Below, piece after piece: positions 50,436-60,070 of a stretch of DNA of 64,000 bases. Origin of the DNA: Streptomyces narbonensis (GTDB lineage: Bacteria; Actinomycetota; Actinomycetes; Streptomycetales; Streptomycetaceae); the NCBI RefSeq assembly GCF_014649015.1, contig NZ_BMSF01000003.1, forward strand, positions 186,001 through 250,000, given 5' to 3'. The first letter of the stretch is position 1. Every line of letters starts with the position of its first letter. The notes under the pieces were generated by a model. The model saw only the letters and a program-made list of their open reading frames with translations, made no database searches and had not been told where the DNA came from. The translations under genes and the position numbers were made by a program.

Positions 50436-52250
50436 ATGAGCACGTTCGCTGTGGGTGACGAGGACTTTCTGCTCGACGGGCGGCCGGTGCGCCTCCTCTC
50501 GGGAGCGCTGCACTACTTCCGCGTGCACGAGGCGCAGTGGGAGCACCGGCTCGGGATGCTGCGGGCGATGGGCCTGGACTGTGTCGAGACGTACGTCCCC
50601 TGGAACCTGTACGAGCCGGAGCCCGGCCGGTACGGGGACGTGGAGGCGCTCGGCCGGTTCCTGGACGCGGTGGGGCGGGCCGGGATGCGCGCGATCGTGC
50701 GCCCGGGTCCGTACATCTGCGCCGAGTGGGAGAACGGCGGGCTGCCGCACTGGCTGACGGGGCCGCTGGGGCGGCGCGTGCGGACGCTCGACCCGGAGTT
50801 CCTGGCGGCGGTGGGGGGCTGGTTCCGGCGGCTGCTCCCGCAGGTGGTGGAGCGGCAGATCGACCGGGGCGGCCCGGTGGTCCTGGTGCAGGTGGAGAAC
50901 GAGTACGGGAGTTACGGCAGCGACCTGGGCTATCTGGAGTGGCTGGCGGAGCTGCTGCGGGCGTGCGGGGTGAGCGTGCCGCTCTTCACCTCGGACGGGC
51001 CGGAGGACCACATGCTGACGGGTGGTTCGGTGCCGGGGGTGCTCGCGACGGCGAACTTCGGCTCGGGTGCTCGGGAGGGCTTCGCGACGCTGCGGCGCCA
51101 TCAACCCTCGGGTCCTTTGATGTGCATGGAGTTCTGGTGCGGCTGGTTCGACCACTGGGGCACGGAGCACACGGTGCGGGACGCGGCGGGCGCGGCGGCG
51201 GCGCTGCGGGAGATCCTGGAGTGCGGTGCCTCGGTCAATGTGTACATGGCGCACGGCGGGACCAACTTCGGCGGCTGGGCGGGGGCGAACCGGACCGGTG
51301 AGCTGCACGACGGGGCGCTGCGGGCGACGGTGACCTCGTACGACTACGACGCGCCGGTGGACGAGGCGGGGCGGCCGACGGAGAAGTTCTGGCGCTTCCG
51401 CGAGGTGCTCGCTCGGTACGCCGGGGGGCCGCTGCCCGCGGTGCCCGAGCCGCCGGCGCGGCTCGCGGTGCCGGTGCGGGGCGAGGCCGACGGCTGGGCG
51501 CCGCTGGGCGAGGTCCTGGAGGTGCTCGGCGACGAGGAGCGGGTGTCGCCGGTGCCGCCGTCCTTCGAGGAGTTGGGCGTGGACCGGGGCCTGGTCCGCT
51601 ACCGGGTGGAGGTCCCGGGGCCCCGGCAGCCGTACACGCTGGGGGTGACGGGGCTGCGGGACCGGGCGACGGTGTACGTGGACGGGGTCCTGGCGGGGGC
51701 GCTCGACGCCGAGGACGCGGCGCTGCCGGAGCCGGTCGCCGGGCCCGCCGTGGTGGACCTGTGGGTGGAGTCGCTGGGGCGGGTCAACTACGGGCCGCGG
51801 CTCGCGGAGCCGAAGGGGATCACGGGCGGGGTTCGGCACGAGCGGCAGTACCTGCACGGCTTCCGGGCCCGGGGGCTGCGGCTGGACGCCTTCGAGGCGG
51901 CGGCGGTCGGCAAGGTGCCCTTCCGCCCGCTCCCGGCGGACGCCGGTCCGGAGGCCGGTGAGCCCCGGGCCGGAGGACCGGCGGGCGGGGGCACCGCCGA
52001 TGGTCCCGGCGGCTACGGGCCGGGGCTCCACCGGGTCGCGCTGGACGTGGCGGGAGCCGGTGACGCGTGGCTCTCCGTGCCCGGCGGGACGCGCGGGTTC
52101 GTCTGGGTCAACGGCTTCTGCCTGGGCCGGTACTGGAGCGCCGGCCCGCAGGAGTCGCTGTTCGTGCCCGGCCCGGTGCTGCGCGAGGGCGCCAACGAGG
52201 TGTGGGTCCTGGAGCTGGCGGGCGGGGCCGGGGGCGTACGGCTGGACTGA
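50436..52250 (+). CDS. GH35 beta-galactosidase
   Basis: This 604-residue glycoside hydrolase of family 35 opens with FLLDGRPVRLLSGALHYFRVHEAQWEHRLGMLRAMGLDCVETYVPWNLYEPEPG. The acid/base Glu is in VVLVQVENEYGSYG, the nucleophile Glu is in LMCMEFWCGWFDHWG, and MAHGGTNFGGWAGAN follows. C-terminal jelly-roll domains include an RGFVWVNGFCLGRYWSAGPQ segment. No signal peptide is present, so it acts on galactosides inside the cell. Regulation by the divergent AraC protein is likely. Confidence 0.95.
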   Translation: MSTFAVGDEDFLLDGRPVRLLSGALHYFRVHEAQWEHRLGMLRAMGLDCVETYVPWNLYEPEPGRYGDVEALGRFLDAVGRAGMRAIVRPGPYICAEWENGGLPHWLTGPLGRRVRTLDPEFLAAVGGWFRRLLPQVVERQIDRGGPVVLVQVENEYGSYGSDLGYLEWLAELLRACGVSVPLFTSDGPEDHMLTGGSVPGVLATANFGSGAREGFATLRRHQPSGPLMCMEFWCGWFDHWGTEHTVRDAAGAAAALREILECGASVNVYMAHGGTNFGGWAGANRTGELHDGALRATVTSYDYDAPVDEAGRPTEKFWRFREVLARYAGGPLPAVPEPPARLAVPVRGEADGWAPLGEVLEVLGDEERVSPVPPSFEELGVDRGLVRYRVEVPGPRQPYTLGVTGLRDRATVYVDGVLAGALDAEDAALPEPVAGPAVVDLWVESLGRVNYGPRLAEPKGITGGVRHERQYLHGFRARGLRLDAFEAAAVGKVPFRPLPADAGPEAGEPRAGGPAGGGTADGPGGYGPGLHRVALDVAGAGDAWLSVPGGTRGFVWVNGFCLGRYWSAGPQESLFVPGPVLREGANEVWVLELAGGAGGVRLD

Positions 52251-52255
52251 ACGAC

Positions 52256-52296
52256 CCGAGGTGTACGGGGACGGTCACCGTCCCCGTACACCTCGG
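52256..52296. terminator. Perfect 41-bp palindrome between convergent genes
   Basis: Arms of 20 bp (CCGAGGTGTACGGGGACGGT and its exact complement) flank a single central C. It lies five bases after the GH35 stop and 24 bases from the protease stop, so it can terminate both. Confidence 0.9.
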
Positions 52297-52320
52297 CTTC
52301 CCTACCGGGCGGCGGTGCGG

Positions 52321-53172
<852 letters not shown>

Positions 53173-53263
53173 TTATCGACAGCGCTCAACTGCCGCCACA
53201 AGAAAGCCTTTTCGGCCAGAACCGGTGAGGGGACCGTACAGTGGACGGGAGGGGGGATCCGGC

Positions 53264-54148
53264 ATGCCGAACCGTCAGGGGGCCGACCGTGTCGGCCACG
53301 GCTTCCCGCACCGCGCGGCGGTCCGGGCGTCGCTCACCGCGCTCTACCGGCGCCTCTCCACCGACGGTGTGCACCGTTTTCCGGTGAGCGTGCCGGCCGC
53401 CGACATGGCCATCGGCGACGACGAGGACCTCCATCTGGGCACCCAATGCGTGGCCCGCGCGCTCGTCCACCACCTTCGGCTCCCCGACGCCCGCATCGTG
53501 GCGAGTTTCCGCCCCATGGAGCACGCGGCGACCGTCGAGCTCGCCGCGGGACCCGAGTACTTCGTCGAACTCAACGACCGCTTCAGGACCCGCCGCCGTG
53601 ACATCGGCGCGGCCCTCGCCCACGAGATCACCCACGTCCTGCTGCACAGGCTCGGGCTCGGCTTCCCCGGCACGCCGGAGAACGAGATCCTCACCGACGT
53701 CGTGACCACCTACCTGGGCGCGGGCTGGCTGCTCCTCGACGCGTACCGCCAGGACGGCGTCGAGAGCCAGAAGCTCGGCTATCTGACCCCGGAGGAGTTC
53801 GGCTACGTCCTCGCCAAGCGGGCCGAGCTCTTCGGGGAGGACCCCTCGCCGTGGTTCACCAGCGCGGTGGCGTACGAGGCGTGGGTACGCGGCCGGGCCG
53901 AGGCCGCGAAGGAGCTGCGGCAGCCACCGCTCGCCGGCGCGGGCTGGGCGGAGCGGCGGCGGTACGGCAGGGAGCGCCGCCAGGGCGGGGCCGCGGCGGG
54001 AGCCCCCTACGCCTTCGACGGCGGCGCCCCGGCGACCGGCGTCTCCTTCGCCTGCCCCGTCTGCCTCCAACGCCTGCGCGTCCCCACGGGCCGGAGCCTG
54101 CGGGCGCGGTGCGGGGTGTGCGGCTCCGTGCTGGAGTGCGCGGCCTGA
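53264..54148 (+). CDS. HExxH putative metallopeptidase with C-terminal zinc ribbon
   Basis: This 294-residue cytosolic protein of no named family that I recognise has LAHEITHVLLHRLGLG around residue 125. It gives an HExxH zinc site, with a downstream Glu in ENEILTDVVTTY that could be the third ligand. The C-terminal ~35 residues are a zinc ribbon (FACPVCLQRL ... RARCGVCGSVLEC). The arrangement suggests a peptidase whose ribbon recognises nucleic acid or protein. Start ATG 53264 has GGGAGGGGGG upstream; an in-frame GTG at 53225 is less likely. It is followed by an ankyrin/HEAT protein on the same strand. Confidence 0.85.
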   Translation: MPNRQGADRVGHGFPHRAAVRASLTALYRRLSTDGVHRFPVSVPAADMAIGDDEDLHLGTQCVARALVHHLRLPDARIVASFRPMEHAATVELAAGPEYFVELNDRFRTRRRDIGAALAHEITHVLLHRLGLGFPGTPENEILTDVVTTYLGAGWLLLDAYRQDGVESQKLGYLTPEEFGYVLAKRAELFGEDPSPWFTSAVAYEAWVRGRAEAAKELRQPPLAGAGWAERRRYGRERRQGGAAAGAPYAFDGGAPATGVSFACPVCLQRLRVPTGRSLRARCGVCGSVLECAA

Positions 54149-54204
54149 CGGCCGTACGGGGAATGGATTTGCGCCATGTGCGGACGGCGCGTCAGGGTCG
54201 GCGT

Positions 54205-55674
54205 ATGAGTACGTTGTTCGACGCCATCCGAGCCGGGGACGAGGACGGGGCCGTGCGGGCCCTGCGGAGCGGGGCGGACCCCGAGGGCCGGGAGGACGGG
54301 GAGACCGCGCTGTACCGCGCGGCCGTCGGCGACGAGCCCGGGATCGTCCGGGTACTCCTCGCCGCCGGGGCCGATCCGGGGCGCCGCAGCGGGGAGGAGG
54401 ACAGCGACCTGCCGCTGTGCGGGGCGGCCTGCGGCGGGCACGCCGAGGTGGTGCGGGCGCTGCTCGCGGGCGGCGCGGAGGCCGACCAGGAGGAGGAGTT
54501 CGGCTTCACGGCGCTCGCCTGGGCGCTCCGTCTCGGGCACGCCGGGACCGCGCGGGTGCTTCTGGAGCACGGCGCCGATCCGGACCGCCCGGGGCCCGAC
54601 GGCTTCCTCCCGCTCGTCGCCGCCGCCCGGCGCGGCTCCACCGCCTGCGTACGGACGCTGCTCGACCACGGGGCGGCGGCCCCGGAGGCCGCGCTGCGGG
54701 AGGCCCGGCGCTGGATCGGCGCGGACATCGCGGCGGAGCTGCGGCGGGGGCTCGTCGCCGGGAACGACGGCGGGCAGACGTACGAGGCGGTCGTCCGCCG
54801 GGTCCGGGAGGACGGCGGGGTGACGGTCGTCGTCGAACTGCTGCGGGAGGACGGCGCACCCACGCGCGGCGACGAGCGGCAGACCGGTCACGCGGCGATC
54901 GCCACGCTCCTGGAGGCGGCGATGGGGCTGCGCACCCCGCACGAGGAGCTCGCGGCGCGGGCGCTGCGCTGCGGGGACCCGGAGCTCGACGCCTGGACGA
55001 CGGCGGTGGCCGAACTGGCCGGCCGGGCCGACGAGGAGACCTTCGTGACGGCGGCGGGCTGGTGCGCCTACCGCGATCCGCTGCGCCGGGCACTCGGCGC
55101 GCGGGTGCTCGGCGCACTGCCGGGCTTCGGGGCGAGCGCGCTGCCCGTGCTGCGGCGGCTGGCCGCGGAGGCCCTGCCCACGGCGCGGGAGCCCCTGCTG
55201 TCGACCGTGCTCGCGCTCGGTGAGTGCGGGGACGCGGGGGCCGTACCGGAGCTGCTCGCGGCGGCCGGGCATCCCGAGGCGGCGGTGCGGCGGGCGGTCG
55301 CGGGGGCGCTGGCCGGGATCGTGCCGGCGGGGCACACGGAGGCCCTCGGGGTGCTCCTCGCGCTGAGCCGGGACGGTGACTCCCGGGTGCGCGACTGGGC
55401 GACGCTCGCGCTCGCCGAACTGCCCGACGACACCCCGCTCGTCCGGGAGGGGCTCGCGGAGCGGCTCGGCGACGACGATCCGGAGACGGCGGCGGAGGCG
55501 GCCCGGGGCCTGGCGATCCGTCAGGACCCGCGGGCCGTGGACGCGCTGGCCTCGGCCCTGGCGGACGGCGACCCGGACGGCACGGCGCGCGAGACGGCCC
55601 TCGCCGCCCTCGAACACATCCGGGACGCCCGGGTCAGAACCCGCCTGGAGTGGACGACGCCACGGCGGGGCTGA
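54205..55674 (+). CDS. Ankyrin-repeat plus HEAT-repeat protein
   Basis: In this 489-residue protein, residues ~1-170 form four or five ankyrin repeats (DGETALYRAAVGDEPGIVRVLLAAGADPG, FGFTALAWALRLGHAGTARVLLEHGADPDRPGPDGFLPLVAAAR). Residues ~280-485 form HEAT-type alpha-helical repeats (AVPELLAAAGHPEAAVRRAVAGALAGI, VRDWATLALAELPDD, DPRAVDALASALADGDPDGTARETALAALEHI). It is a scaffold or inhibitor-type protein without an enzymatic motif. The start at 54205 gives MSTLFDAIRAGDEDGAV, the normal ankyrin onset. It lies 56 bases after the HExxH protein, which it may bind (inference). Confidence 0.9.
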   Translation: MSTLFDAIRAGDEDGAVRALRSGADPEGREDGETALYRAAVGDEPGIVRVLLAAGADPGRRSGEEDSDLPLCGAACGGHAEVVRALLAGGAEADQEEEFGFTALAWALRLGHAGTARVLLEHGADPDRPGPDGFLPLVAAARRGSTACVRTLLDHGAAAPEAALREARRWIGADIAAELRRGLVAGNDGGQTYEAVVRRVREDGGVTVVVELLREDGAPTRGDERQTGHAAIATLLEAAMGLRTPHEELAARALRCGDPELDAWTTAVAELAGRADEETFVTAAGWCAYRDPLRRALGARVLGALPGFGASALPVLRRLAAEALPTAREPLLSTVLALGECGDAGAVPELLAAAGHPEAAVRRAVAGALAGIVPAGHTEALGVLLALSRDGDSRVRDWATLALAELPDDTPLVREGLAERLGDDDPETAAEAARGLAIRQDPRAVDALASALADGDPDGTARETALAALEHIRDARVRTRLEWTTPRRG

Positions 55675-56111
55675 CGCGGCCCGACGCCGAGGCCGGCGTC
55701 GAGACCGACGCCGAGACCGGCGGATGAGACCGACGACGCCCGCGTAGCGGGGGCTGACGCGCGGCCCCGGGCCCGGGGCCGAGGCGATCCGCGCGGGGCC
55801 GAGACGGCCCCGCAGCGGCCGACGCGCCCCGCACCGGAGCCGGCGCAGCCCTGCGCCGGGTCCGACGCGCCCGCGTAGCGGAGAGAGTGACGCGCGGCCC
55901 GCGCCCGGGGCCGACGCGCCCCCGCACCGAGGCCGGGACCGCCGGCGGACGCGCTTCCACGCGCGCGGTTCATCCCCGTGCGAGCACGACCCTCCCCTAC
56001 GGCCCCGGGGGCTGCTACCTTCCTCCCGAGTCGCCTAACAAACGTTTGGTGGGCCCGTCCGCCCGTCAGTCGTACGTCCGTCAGTCCGTACGTCCATGAG
56101 GGAGTCCCGCC
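55675..56111. repeat. GC-rich degenerate repeat region upstream of the phosphatase gene
   Basis: This 437-bp gap has no convincing gene. CGCGTAGCGG occurs at 55741 and again at 55872 (period 131 bp), each followed by related GACGCGCGGCCC...CCCGGGGCCGA(G/C)GCG strings, so an imperfect tandem duplication is present. Shorter CCGACGCC units precede it. Nearer the gene, CGTCAGTC(C)GTACGTC is repeated in tandem at 56064-56094. Confidence 0.6.
56039..56048. promoter_or_regulatory. Candidate TetR-type operator CAAACGTTTG
   Basis: A perfect 10-bp palindrome within AACAAACGTTTGGT lies 64 bases before the phosphatase start. AACAAACGTTTG-type palindromes are common operators of TetR regulators. Which regulator binds is unknown; a TetR gene lies at 58871. 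Confidence 0.4.
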
Positions 56112-57017
56112 ATGCCCCTGTCCCGACGCGCGCTGCTCAGCACCACCGGCGCCGCCGCCCTGTTCGCGGCGCTGCCGGCGAACGCCCAGGCCCGCCCGCT
56201 TCCGCGTGCGCTCCGGAACACCATCCGCCAGATCCCGCTCCAGGGCGCGGTCAACGTCCGCGATCTCGGGGGGTACGCCACCTACGACGGCGGCCGGGTC
56301 CGTCACGGCCTCGCCTACCGGGGCGACCACCTCGCGAAGCTCACCGACGCCGACCTCGTCACGCTCGCCGGGCTCGGTCTCGGCACGGTCGTCGACCTGC
56401 GGATCCCGCTGGAGGTCTCGTACGACGGTGCCGACCGGCTGCCGGCCGACGCCGTCCCGATCGCCCGGCCCATCACCGACAACGGTCTCTTCGGGCGGCT
56501 GACGGCCGCGATCGGCTCCCGCGACCCGGTGCGGCAGGAGGAGATGCTCGGCGGCGGGCGGGCCGCCGCCTTCATGACCGAGGTGTACCGGACCTTCGTC
56601 ACCGACGCCGCCAACCGGGCCGCCTTCGCCCAGACCCTGCGGGACCTGGCCGACCGCCGCCGGGGGCCGCTCCTCCTGCACTGCACCTCGGGCAAGGACC
56701 GCACCGGCTGGACCGGCTATCTGCTGCTCAACCTGGTCGGCGTGCCGGCCTCGGCGGCCCGCGCCGACTACCTGGCCTCGAACACCATCCGCGCCGCCTA
56801 CGACGCCAAGGTGCGCGAGGGGCTCAAGCAGGGCGGGTACATGCAGAACCCGGACCTGATCGTGCCCCTCCAGGAGGTGCGGGACGCCTATCTCGACAGC
56901 GCCCTCGATCAGGTCCGGGTCTCCTACGGAAGCCTCTTCCGTTACGTGTCCGTCGGCCTCGGCCTGGAGTTCCGCGACGTGCTGGCGCTGCGGGAACGGC
57001 TCGTGCTCGACGCCTGA
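56112..57017 (+). CDS. Exported tyrosine-protein phosphatase (DSP/PTP-like)
   Basis: This 301-residue protein has a twin-arginine-type signal (MPLSRRALLSTTGAAALFAALPANAQA). The phosphatase domain shows NVRDLGGYATYDGGRVRHGLAYRGDHL, VVDLRIPLEV and the CX5R active-site loop LLLHCTSGKDRTGWTGYLLL. This is the family of secreted bacterial phosphatases acting on phosphotyrosine or phosphoinositides. GGGAG precedes the ATG. The 3' end overlaps the convergent DEAD-box helicase by 76 bp. Confidence 0.92.
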   Translation: MPLSRRALLSTTGAAALFAALPANAQARPLPRALRNTIRQIPLQGAVNVRDLGGYATYDGGRVRHGLAYRGDHLAKLTDADLVTLAGLGLGTVVDLRIPLEVSYDGADRLPADAVPIARPITDNGLFGRLTAAIGSRDPVRQEEMLGGGRAAAFMTEVYRTFVTDAANRAAFAQTLRDLADRRRGPLLLHCTSGKDRTGWTGYLLLNLVGVPASAARADYLASNTIRAAYDAKVREGLKQGGYMQNPDLIVPLQEVRDAYLDSALDQVRVSYGSLFRYVSVGLGLEFRDVLALRERLVLDA

Positions 57018-58627
57018 CGTCCGCCGCGGGCGGCTCCGGCCCCGGCGGACGCACCGCGCCCGGCACCCGCGCCGGAGCCGGAGCCCCGACCCGCGCCGGA
57101 GCCGCGACCCGCACCGGAACCGCGGCCCGTGGACGAACCGCCGGAGCCGGAGGCGCGCCCCGCCCCCGTCGACGCGGCCGTGGCCGTGCCCGTACCGGCG
57201 GCGGGACGGCGACGACGGCCGCGGCCGCCCCCGCTCCCGGCGCCGCCGGCTCCCGGCGCCTTGCGCGGCGGGGTCGGCTGCGGCGTCTCGATGACGACCG
57301 GGACGCCCGAGGGCTCACGGGCGCCGGTGAGGTCGGTCAGGTGCTGGTCGCTGGACTTGATCTGCGCCGTGCGCGGGCTGATCCCGGCGTTCGACATCAG
57401 TCGGCCCATGTCCCGCTTCTGCTCGGGCAGGACCAGGGTGAAGACGCTGCCGGACTCGCCGGCGCGGGCGGTGCGGCCGCCGCGGTGCAGGTAGTCCTTG
57501 TGGTCCATCGGCGGGTCGACGTTCACGACCATGTCGAGGTCGTCGACGTGGATGCCGCGGGCCGCCACGTTCGTCGCGACGAGCGTGGTGACCTGGCCGG
57601 TCTTGAACTGGTCCAGGGTCCGGTTGCGCTGCGGCTGCGAGCGGCCGCCGTGCAGGCCGGAGGCCCGTACGCCGTTGGCCAGGAGCCGCTTGACCAGCCG
57701 GTCCACGGACCGCTTGGTGTCGAGGAAGAGGATCGTCCGGCCGTCGCGGGCCGCGATCTTCAGCGTGACGGCCTTCTTGTCGGTCTCGTCCATCACGTAC
57801 AGGACGTGGTGCTCCATGGTGGTCACCGCGCCGGCCGAGGGGTCGACCGAGTGCACGACCGGGTCGTCCAGGAACATCTTGACGAGCTTGTCGATGTTCC
57901 GGTCGAGCGTCGCCGAGAAGAGCAGCCGCTGGCCGCCCGGCTCGACCTGCTTGAGCAGCTTGGTGACCTGCGGCAGGAAGCCCATGTCGGCCATCTGGTC
58001 GGCCTCGTCGAGGACCGTGATCGCCACCTGGTCGAGACGGCAGTCGCCGCGGTCGATGAGGTCCATGAGGCGGCCGGGCGTGGCGATGAGGACCTCGGCG
58101 CCGCGGCGCAGCGCGGAGGACTGCCGGGAGATCGACATGCCGCCGACGACCGTGGTGATCCGCAGGCGCAGGGCGCCGGCGTACGGGGTGAGGGCGTCGG
58201 TGACCTGCTGGGCGAGCTCGCGGGTGGGCACCAGGACCAGCGCGAGGGGCGCGGTCGGCTCGGCGCGGCGGCCGGCGGTGCGCGCGAGGAGCGCGAGGCC
58301 GAAGGCGAGGGTCTTGCCGGAGCCGGTGCGGCCCCGGCCGAGGACGTCGCGCCCGGCGAGGGAGTTCGGCAGGGTCGCGGCCTGGATCGGGAACGGCTCC
58401 GTCACACCCTGCTCGCCCAGAATCCGCAGGAGGCCCTCGGGCATGTCCAGGTCGGAGAAGGAGGCCACCGCGGGGAGCGCGGGCGTCACCGTCTCCGGCG
58501 GGGTGAACTCCGCCGGCGGCGGGGGCGCGGTGGGACGACGGCCACCGCGGGAGGCCTTCGGCTGTGACGTGGACTTCGCCGGGGCGGTGCGGGGGCCGCG
58601 CTTGTGGGGGCGTTCGGAGCGGGTCAT
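56942..58627 (-). CDS. DEAD-box RNA helicase with low-complexity basic tail
   Basis: In this 561-residue protein the helicase core at ~50-420 has Q motif FPIQAATLP, Walker A GRTGSGKTLAFGLALLA, PTRELAQQV, GG in VVGGMSISRQ, TPGRLMDLI, DEAD as VLDEADQMADMGF, SAT in LLFSATLDRN, and HRGGRTARAGESG. The last ~110 residues are Gly/Ser/Ala/Arg-rich, typical of RNA-binding disordered tails. It unwinds RNA duplexes in ribosome assembly or mRNA turnover. Start ATG 58627 has AGGAAGG upstream. The 5' leader carries a strong hairpin and tandem repeats. Confidence 0.94.
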   Translation of the reverse strand: MTRSERPHKRGPRTAPAKSTSQPKASRGGRRPTAPPPPAEFTPPETVTPALPAVASFSDLDMPEGLLRILGEQGVTEPFPIQAATLPNSLAGRDVLGRGRTGSGKTLAFGLALLARTAGRRAEPTAPLALVLVPTRELAQQVTDALTPYAGALRLRITTVVGGMSISRQSSALRRGAEVLIATPGRLMDLIDRGDCRLDQVAITVLDEADQMADMGFLPQVTKLLKQVEPGGQRLLFSATLDRNIDKLVKMFLDDPVVHSVDPSAGAVTTMEHHVLYVMDETDKKAVTLKIAARDGRTILFLDTKRSVDRLVKRLLANGVRASGLHGGRSQPQRNRTLDQFKTGQVTTLVATNVAARGIHVDDLDMVVNVDPPMDHKDYLHRGGRTARAGESGSVFTLVLPEQKRDMGRLMSNAGISPRTAQIKSSDQHLTDLTGAREPSGVPVVIETPQPTPPRKAPGAGGAGSGGGRGRRRRPAAGTGTATAASTGAGRASGSGGSSTGRGSGAGRGSGAGRGSGSGAGAGRGASAGAGAARGGRQASSTSRSRSASTSRNSRPRPTDT

Positions 58628-58656
58628 GCGTGCCTTCCTGGCCGGTGCTCGCGGCA

Positions 58657-58695
58657 CAGCCGGGGCCCGCACCTGCGCGATGCGGGCCCCGGCTG
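58657..58695 (-). promoter_or_regulatory. Strong hairpin in the 5' leader of the DEAD-box helicase
   Basis: CAGCCGGGGCCCGCA and TGCGGGCCCCGGCTG form a perfect 15-bp stem with a 9-nt loop about 30 bases before the helicase ATG. It could be an attenuator or a target for autoregulation by the helicase. Confidence 0.6.
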
Positions 58696-58747
58696 TTCGT
58701 TCCGGAACACGCGAACGGGCCCCGGCTGCTTCTCCCGGAACACGCGA
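58683..58747. repeat. Tandem 32-bp direct repeat in the DEAD-box helicase leader
   Basis: Two copies (58683-58714 and 58716-58747, period 33 bp) share CGGGCCCCGGCTG at one end and CCGGAACACGCGA at the other with a few changes between. A further CCGGAACA lies near 58769. The right arm of the leader hairpin belongs to the first copy. Confidence 0.7.
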
Positions 58748-58870
58748 TACGCACTCCGGATGTCTCTACCGGAACAATAGTGCGCCTCAGGACCTTCCCG
58801 CCCCGCCCGACCGATGCCCGGACGGATCAGCCCAGGCCCGGACGCCCCTACGTGGGCGACCTCACAGTCG

Positions 58871-59491
58871 TCACGCGCGTACGGCGACTCCGTCCAGCAC
58901 CATGGTCAGGTACTGGCGGGCGATCTCCTCCGGGCGGTGCTGCCCGCCCGGCCGGTACCAGGACGCGGCGACCCAGACGGTGTCGCGGACGAAGCGGTAG
59001 GTCAGCCGGATGTCGAGGTCGGCGCGGAACACCCCGGCCGCGACACCGCGCTCCAGGGTGCCGAGCCAGGCCTTCTCGAACCTCTCCTGCGACTCCACCA
59101 GGTACTGGAAGCGGGGCAGGTCGGTGAGGTGCCGCGACTCCTTCTGGTAGATGGCGACGGCGGCGCGGTGCCGGTCGATCTCCCGGAAGGACTCGGTGAC
59201 GAGGGCTTCGATGGTCTCGCGGGGCCCGAGCCCGGCGCCGAGGACGGCGTCGTAGCCCTCCCACAGCTCGGTCAGGAAGCTGGAGAGGATCTCGTCGAGC
59301 ATCGACTCCTTGGAGTCGAAGTGGTAGTAGAGGCTGCCGGCGAGCATGCCGGCGGCGTCCGCGATCTTGCGGACGGTGGTGGCGTTGTACCCCTGGGCGG
59401 CGAAGACCTCGGCCGCCGTCTCGAGGAGCTCACGACGCCGCTCGGGCCCGGCGCTCACCTGGGTCTTCTTCTTGCTGGCAGTGTTCGGCAC
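58871..59491 (-). CDS. TetR family transcriptional regulator
   Basis: This 206-residue protein has an N-terminal helix-turn-helix RRELLETAAEVFAAQGYNATTVRKIADAAGMLAGSLYYHFDSKESML. An all-helical ligand domain follows with ALVTESFREIDRHRAAVAIYQKESRHL, resembling KstR2-type TetR regulators of lipid/sterol CoA-ester catabolism. No degradation genes are adjacent, so its target is unknown. Confidence 0.92.
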   Translation of the reverse strand: MPNTASKKKTQVSAGPERRRELLETAAEVFAAQGYNATTVRKIADAAGMLAGSLYYHFDSKESMLDEILSSFLTELWEGYDAVLGAGLGPRETIEALVTESFREIDRHRAAVAIYQKESRHLTDLPRFQYLVESQERFEKAWLGTLERGVAAGVFRADLDIRLTYRFVRDTVWVAASWYRPGGQHRPEEIARQYLTMVLDGVAVRA

Positions 59492-59597
59492 CTGTCCATT
59501 CTGGACCCGGCGCGCCGCGCCGGGTGCCCGCCCTGCTCAGGAGGCCCCGACACCAGAGGCCCCCACACCAGAGGCCGGGCGTCGGAAGGCCGAGCCG

Positions 59598-59978
59598 TCA
59601 GGAGGCGGCGGCGCGCTCGGCCGCGCTGCGCTCGACGCAGAACTCGTTGCCCTCCGGGTCGGCGAGGGTCGCCCAGCCGGTGCCGTCGGCGTTCCGCCGG
59701 TCGTCGAGCAGGGTGGCGCCGAGGGCGAGCAGGCGCTCGACCTCCTCGTCGCGGGTGCGGTCCTGCGGCTGGAGGTCGAGGTGGACGCGGTTCTTGACCT
59801 CCTTGGCCTCGGGGACCTGGATGAAGAGGAGGTTCGCGCCGGGCGACTCGACGACGGCCTCGGGGTCGCCGGGCAGGTCGTCGTCGCCGAGCTTCGCGTC
59901 CAGGGCGGCGGCCCAGAAACTCGCCAGGGCGTAGGCGTCGGCGCAGTCGATGGTCACGTGGCGTACGAGAGAGGTCAT
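59598..59978 (-). CDS. VOC family (glyoxalase-like) protein
   Basis: This 126-residue protein has two beta-alpha-beta-beta-beta halves: VRHVTIDCADAYALASFWAAALDAKLGDDD and VHLDLQPQDRTRDEEVERLLALGATLL...ADPEGNEFCVE. Histidines and the terminal Glu are placed as metal ligands of the vicinal-oxygen-chelate superfamily. Members are dioxygenases, isomerases or resistance proteins; the substrate here is unknown. Confidence 0.9.
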   Translation of the reverse strand: MTSLVRHVTIDCADAYALASFWAAALDAKLGDDDLPGDPEAVVESPGANLLFIQVPEAKEVKNRVHLDLQPQDRTRDEEVERLLALGATLLDDRRNADGTGWATLADPEGNEFCVERSAAERAAAS

Positions 59979-60070
59979 GGCTTCATGATCCCCCGGGCGC
60001 CCGGGAGTCGGCCAACGGATATCCCCTGCGCCTTGCGGCGGTGGCGAGTTGACGACCCTCGCTTCGGCTA

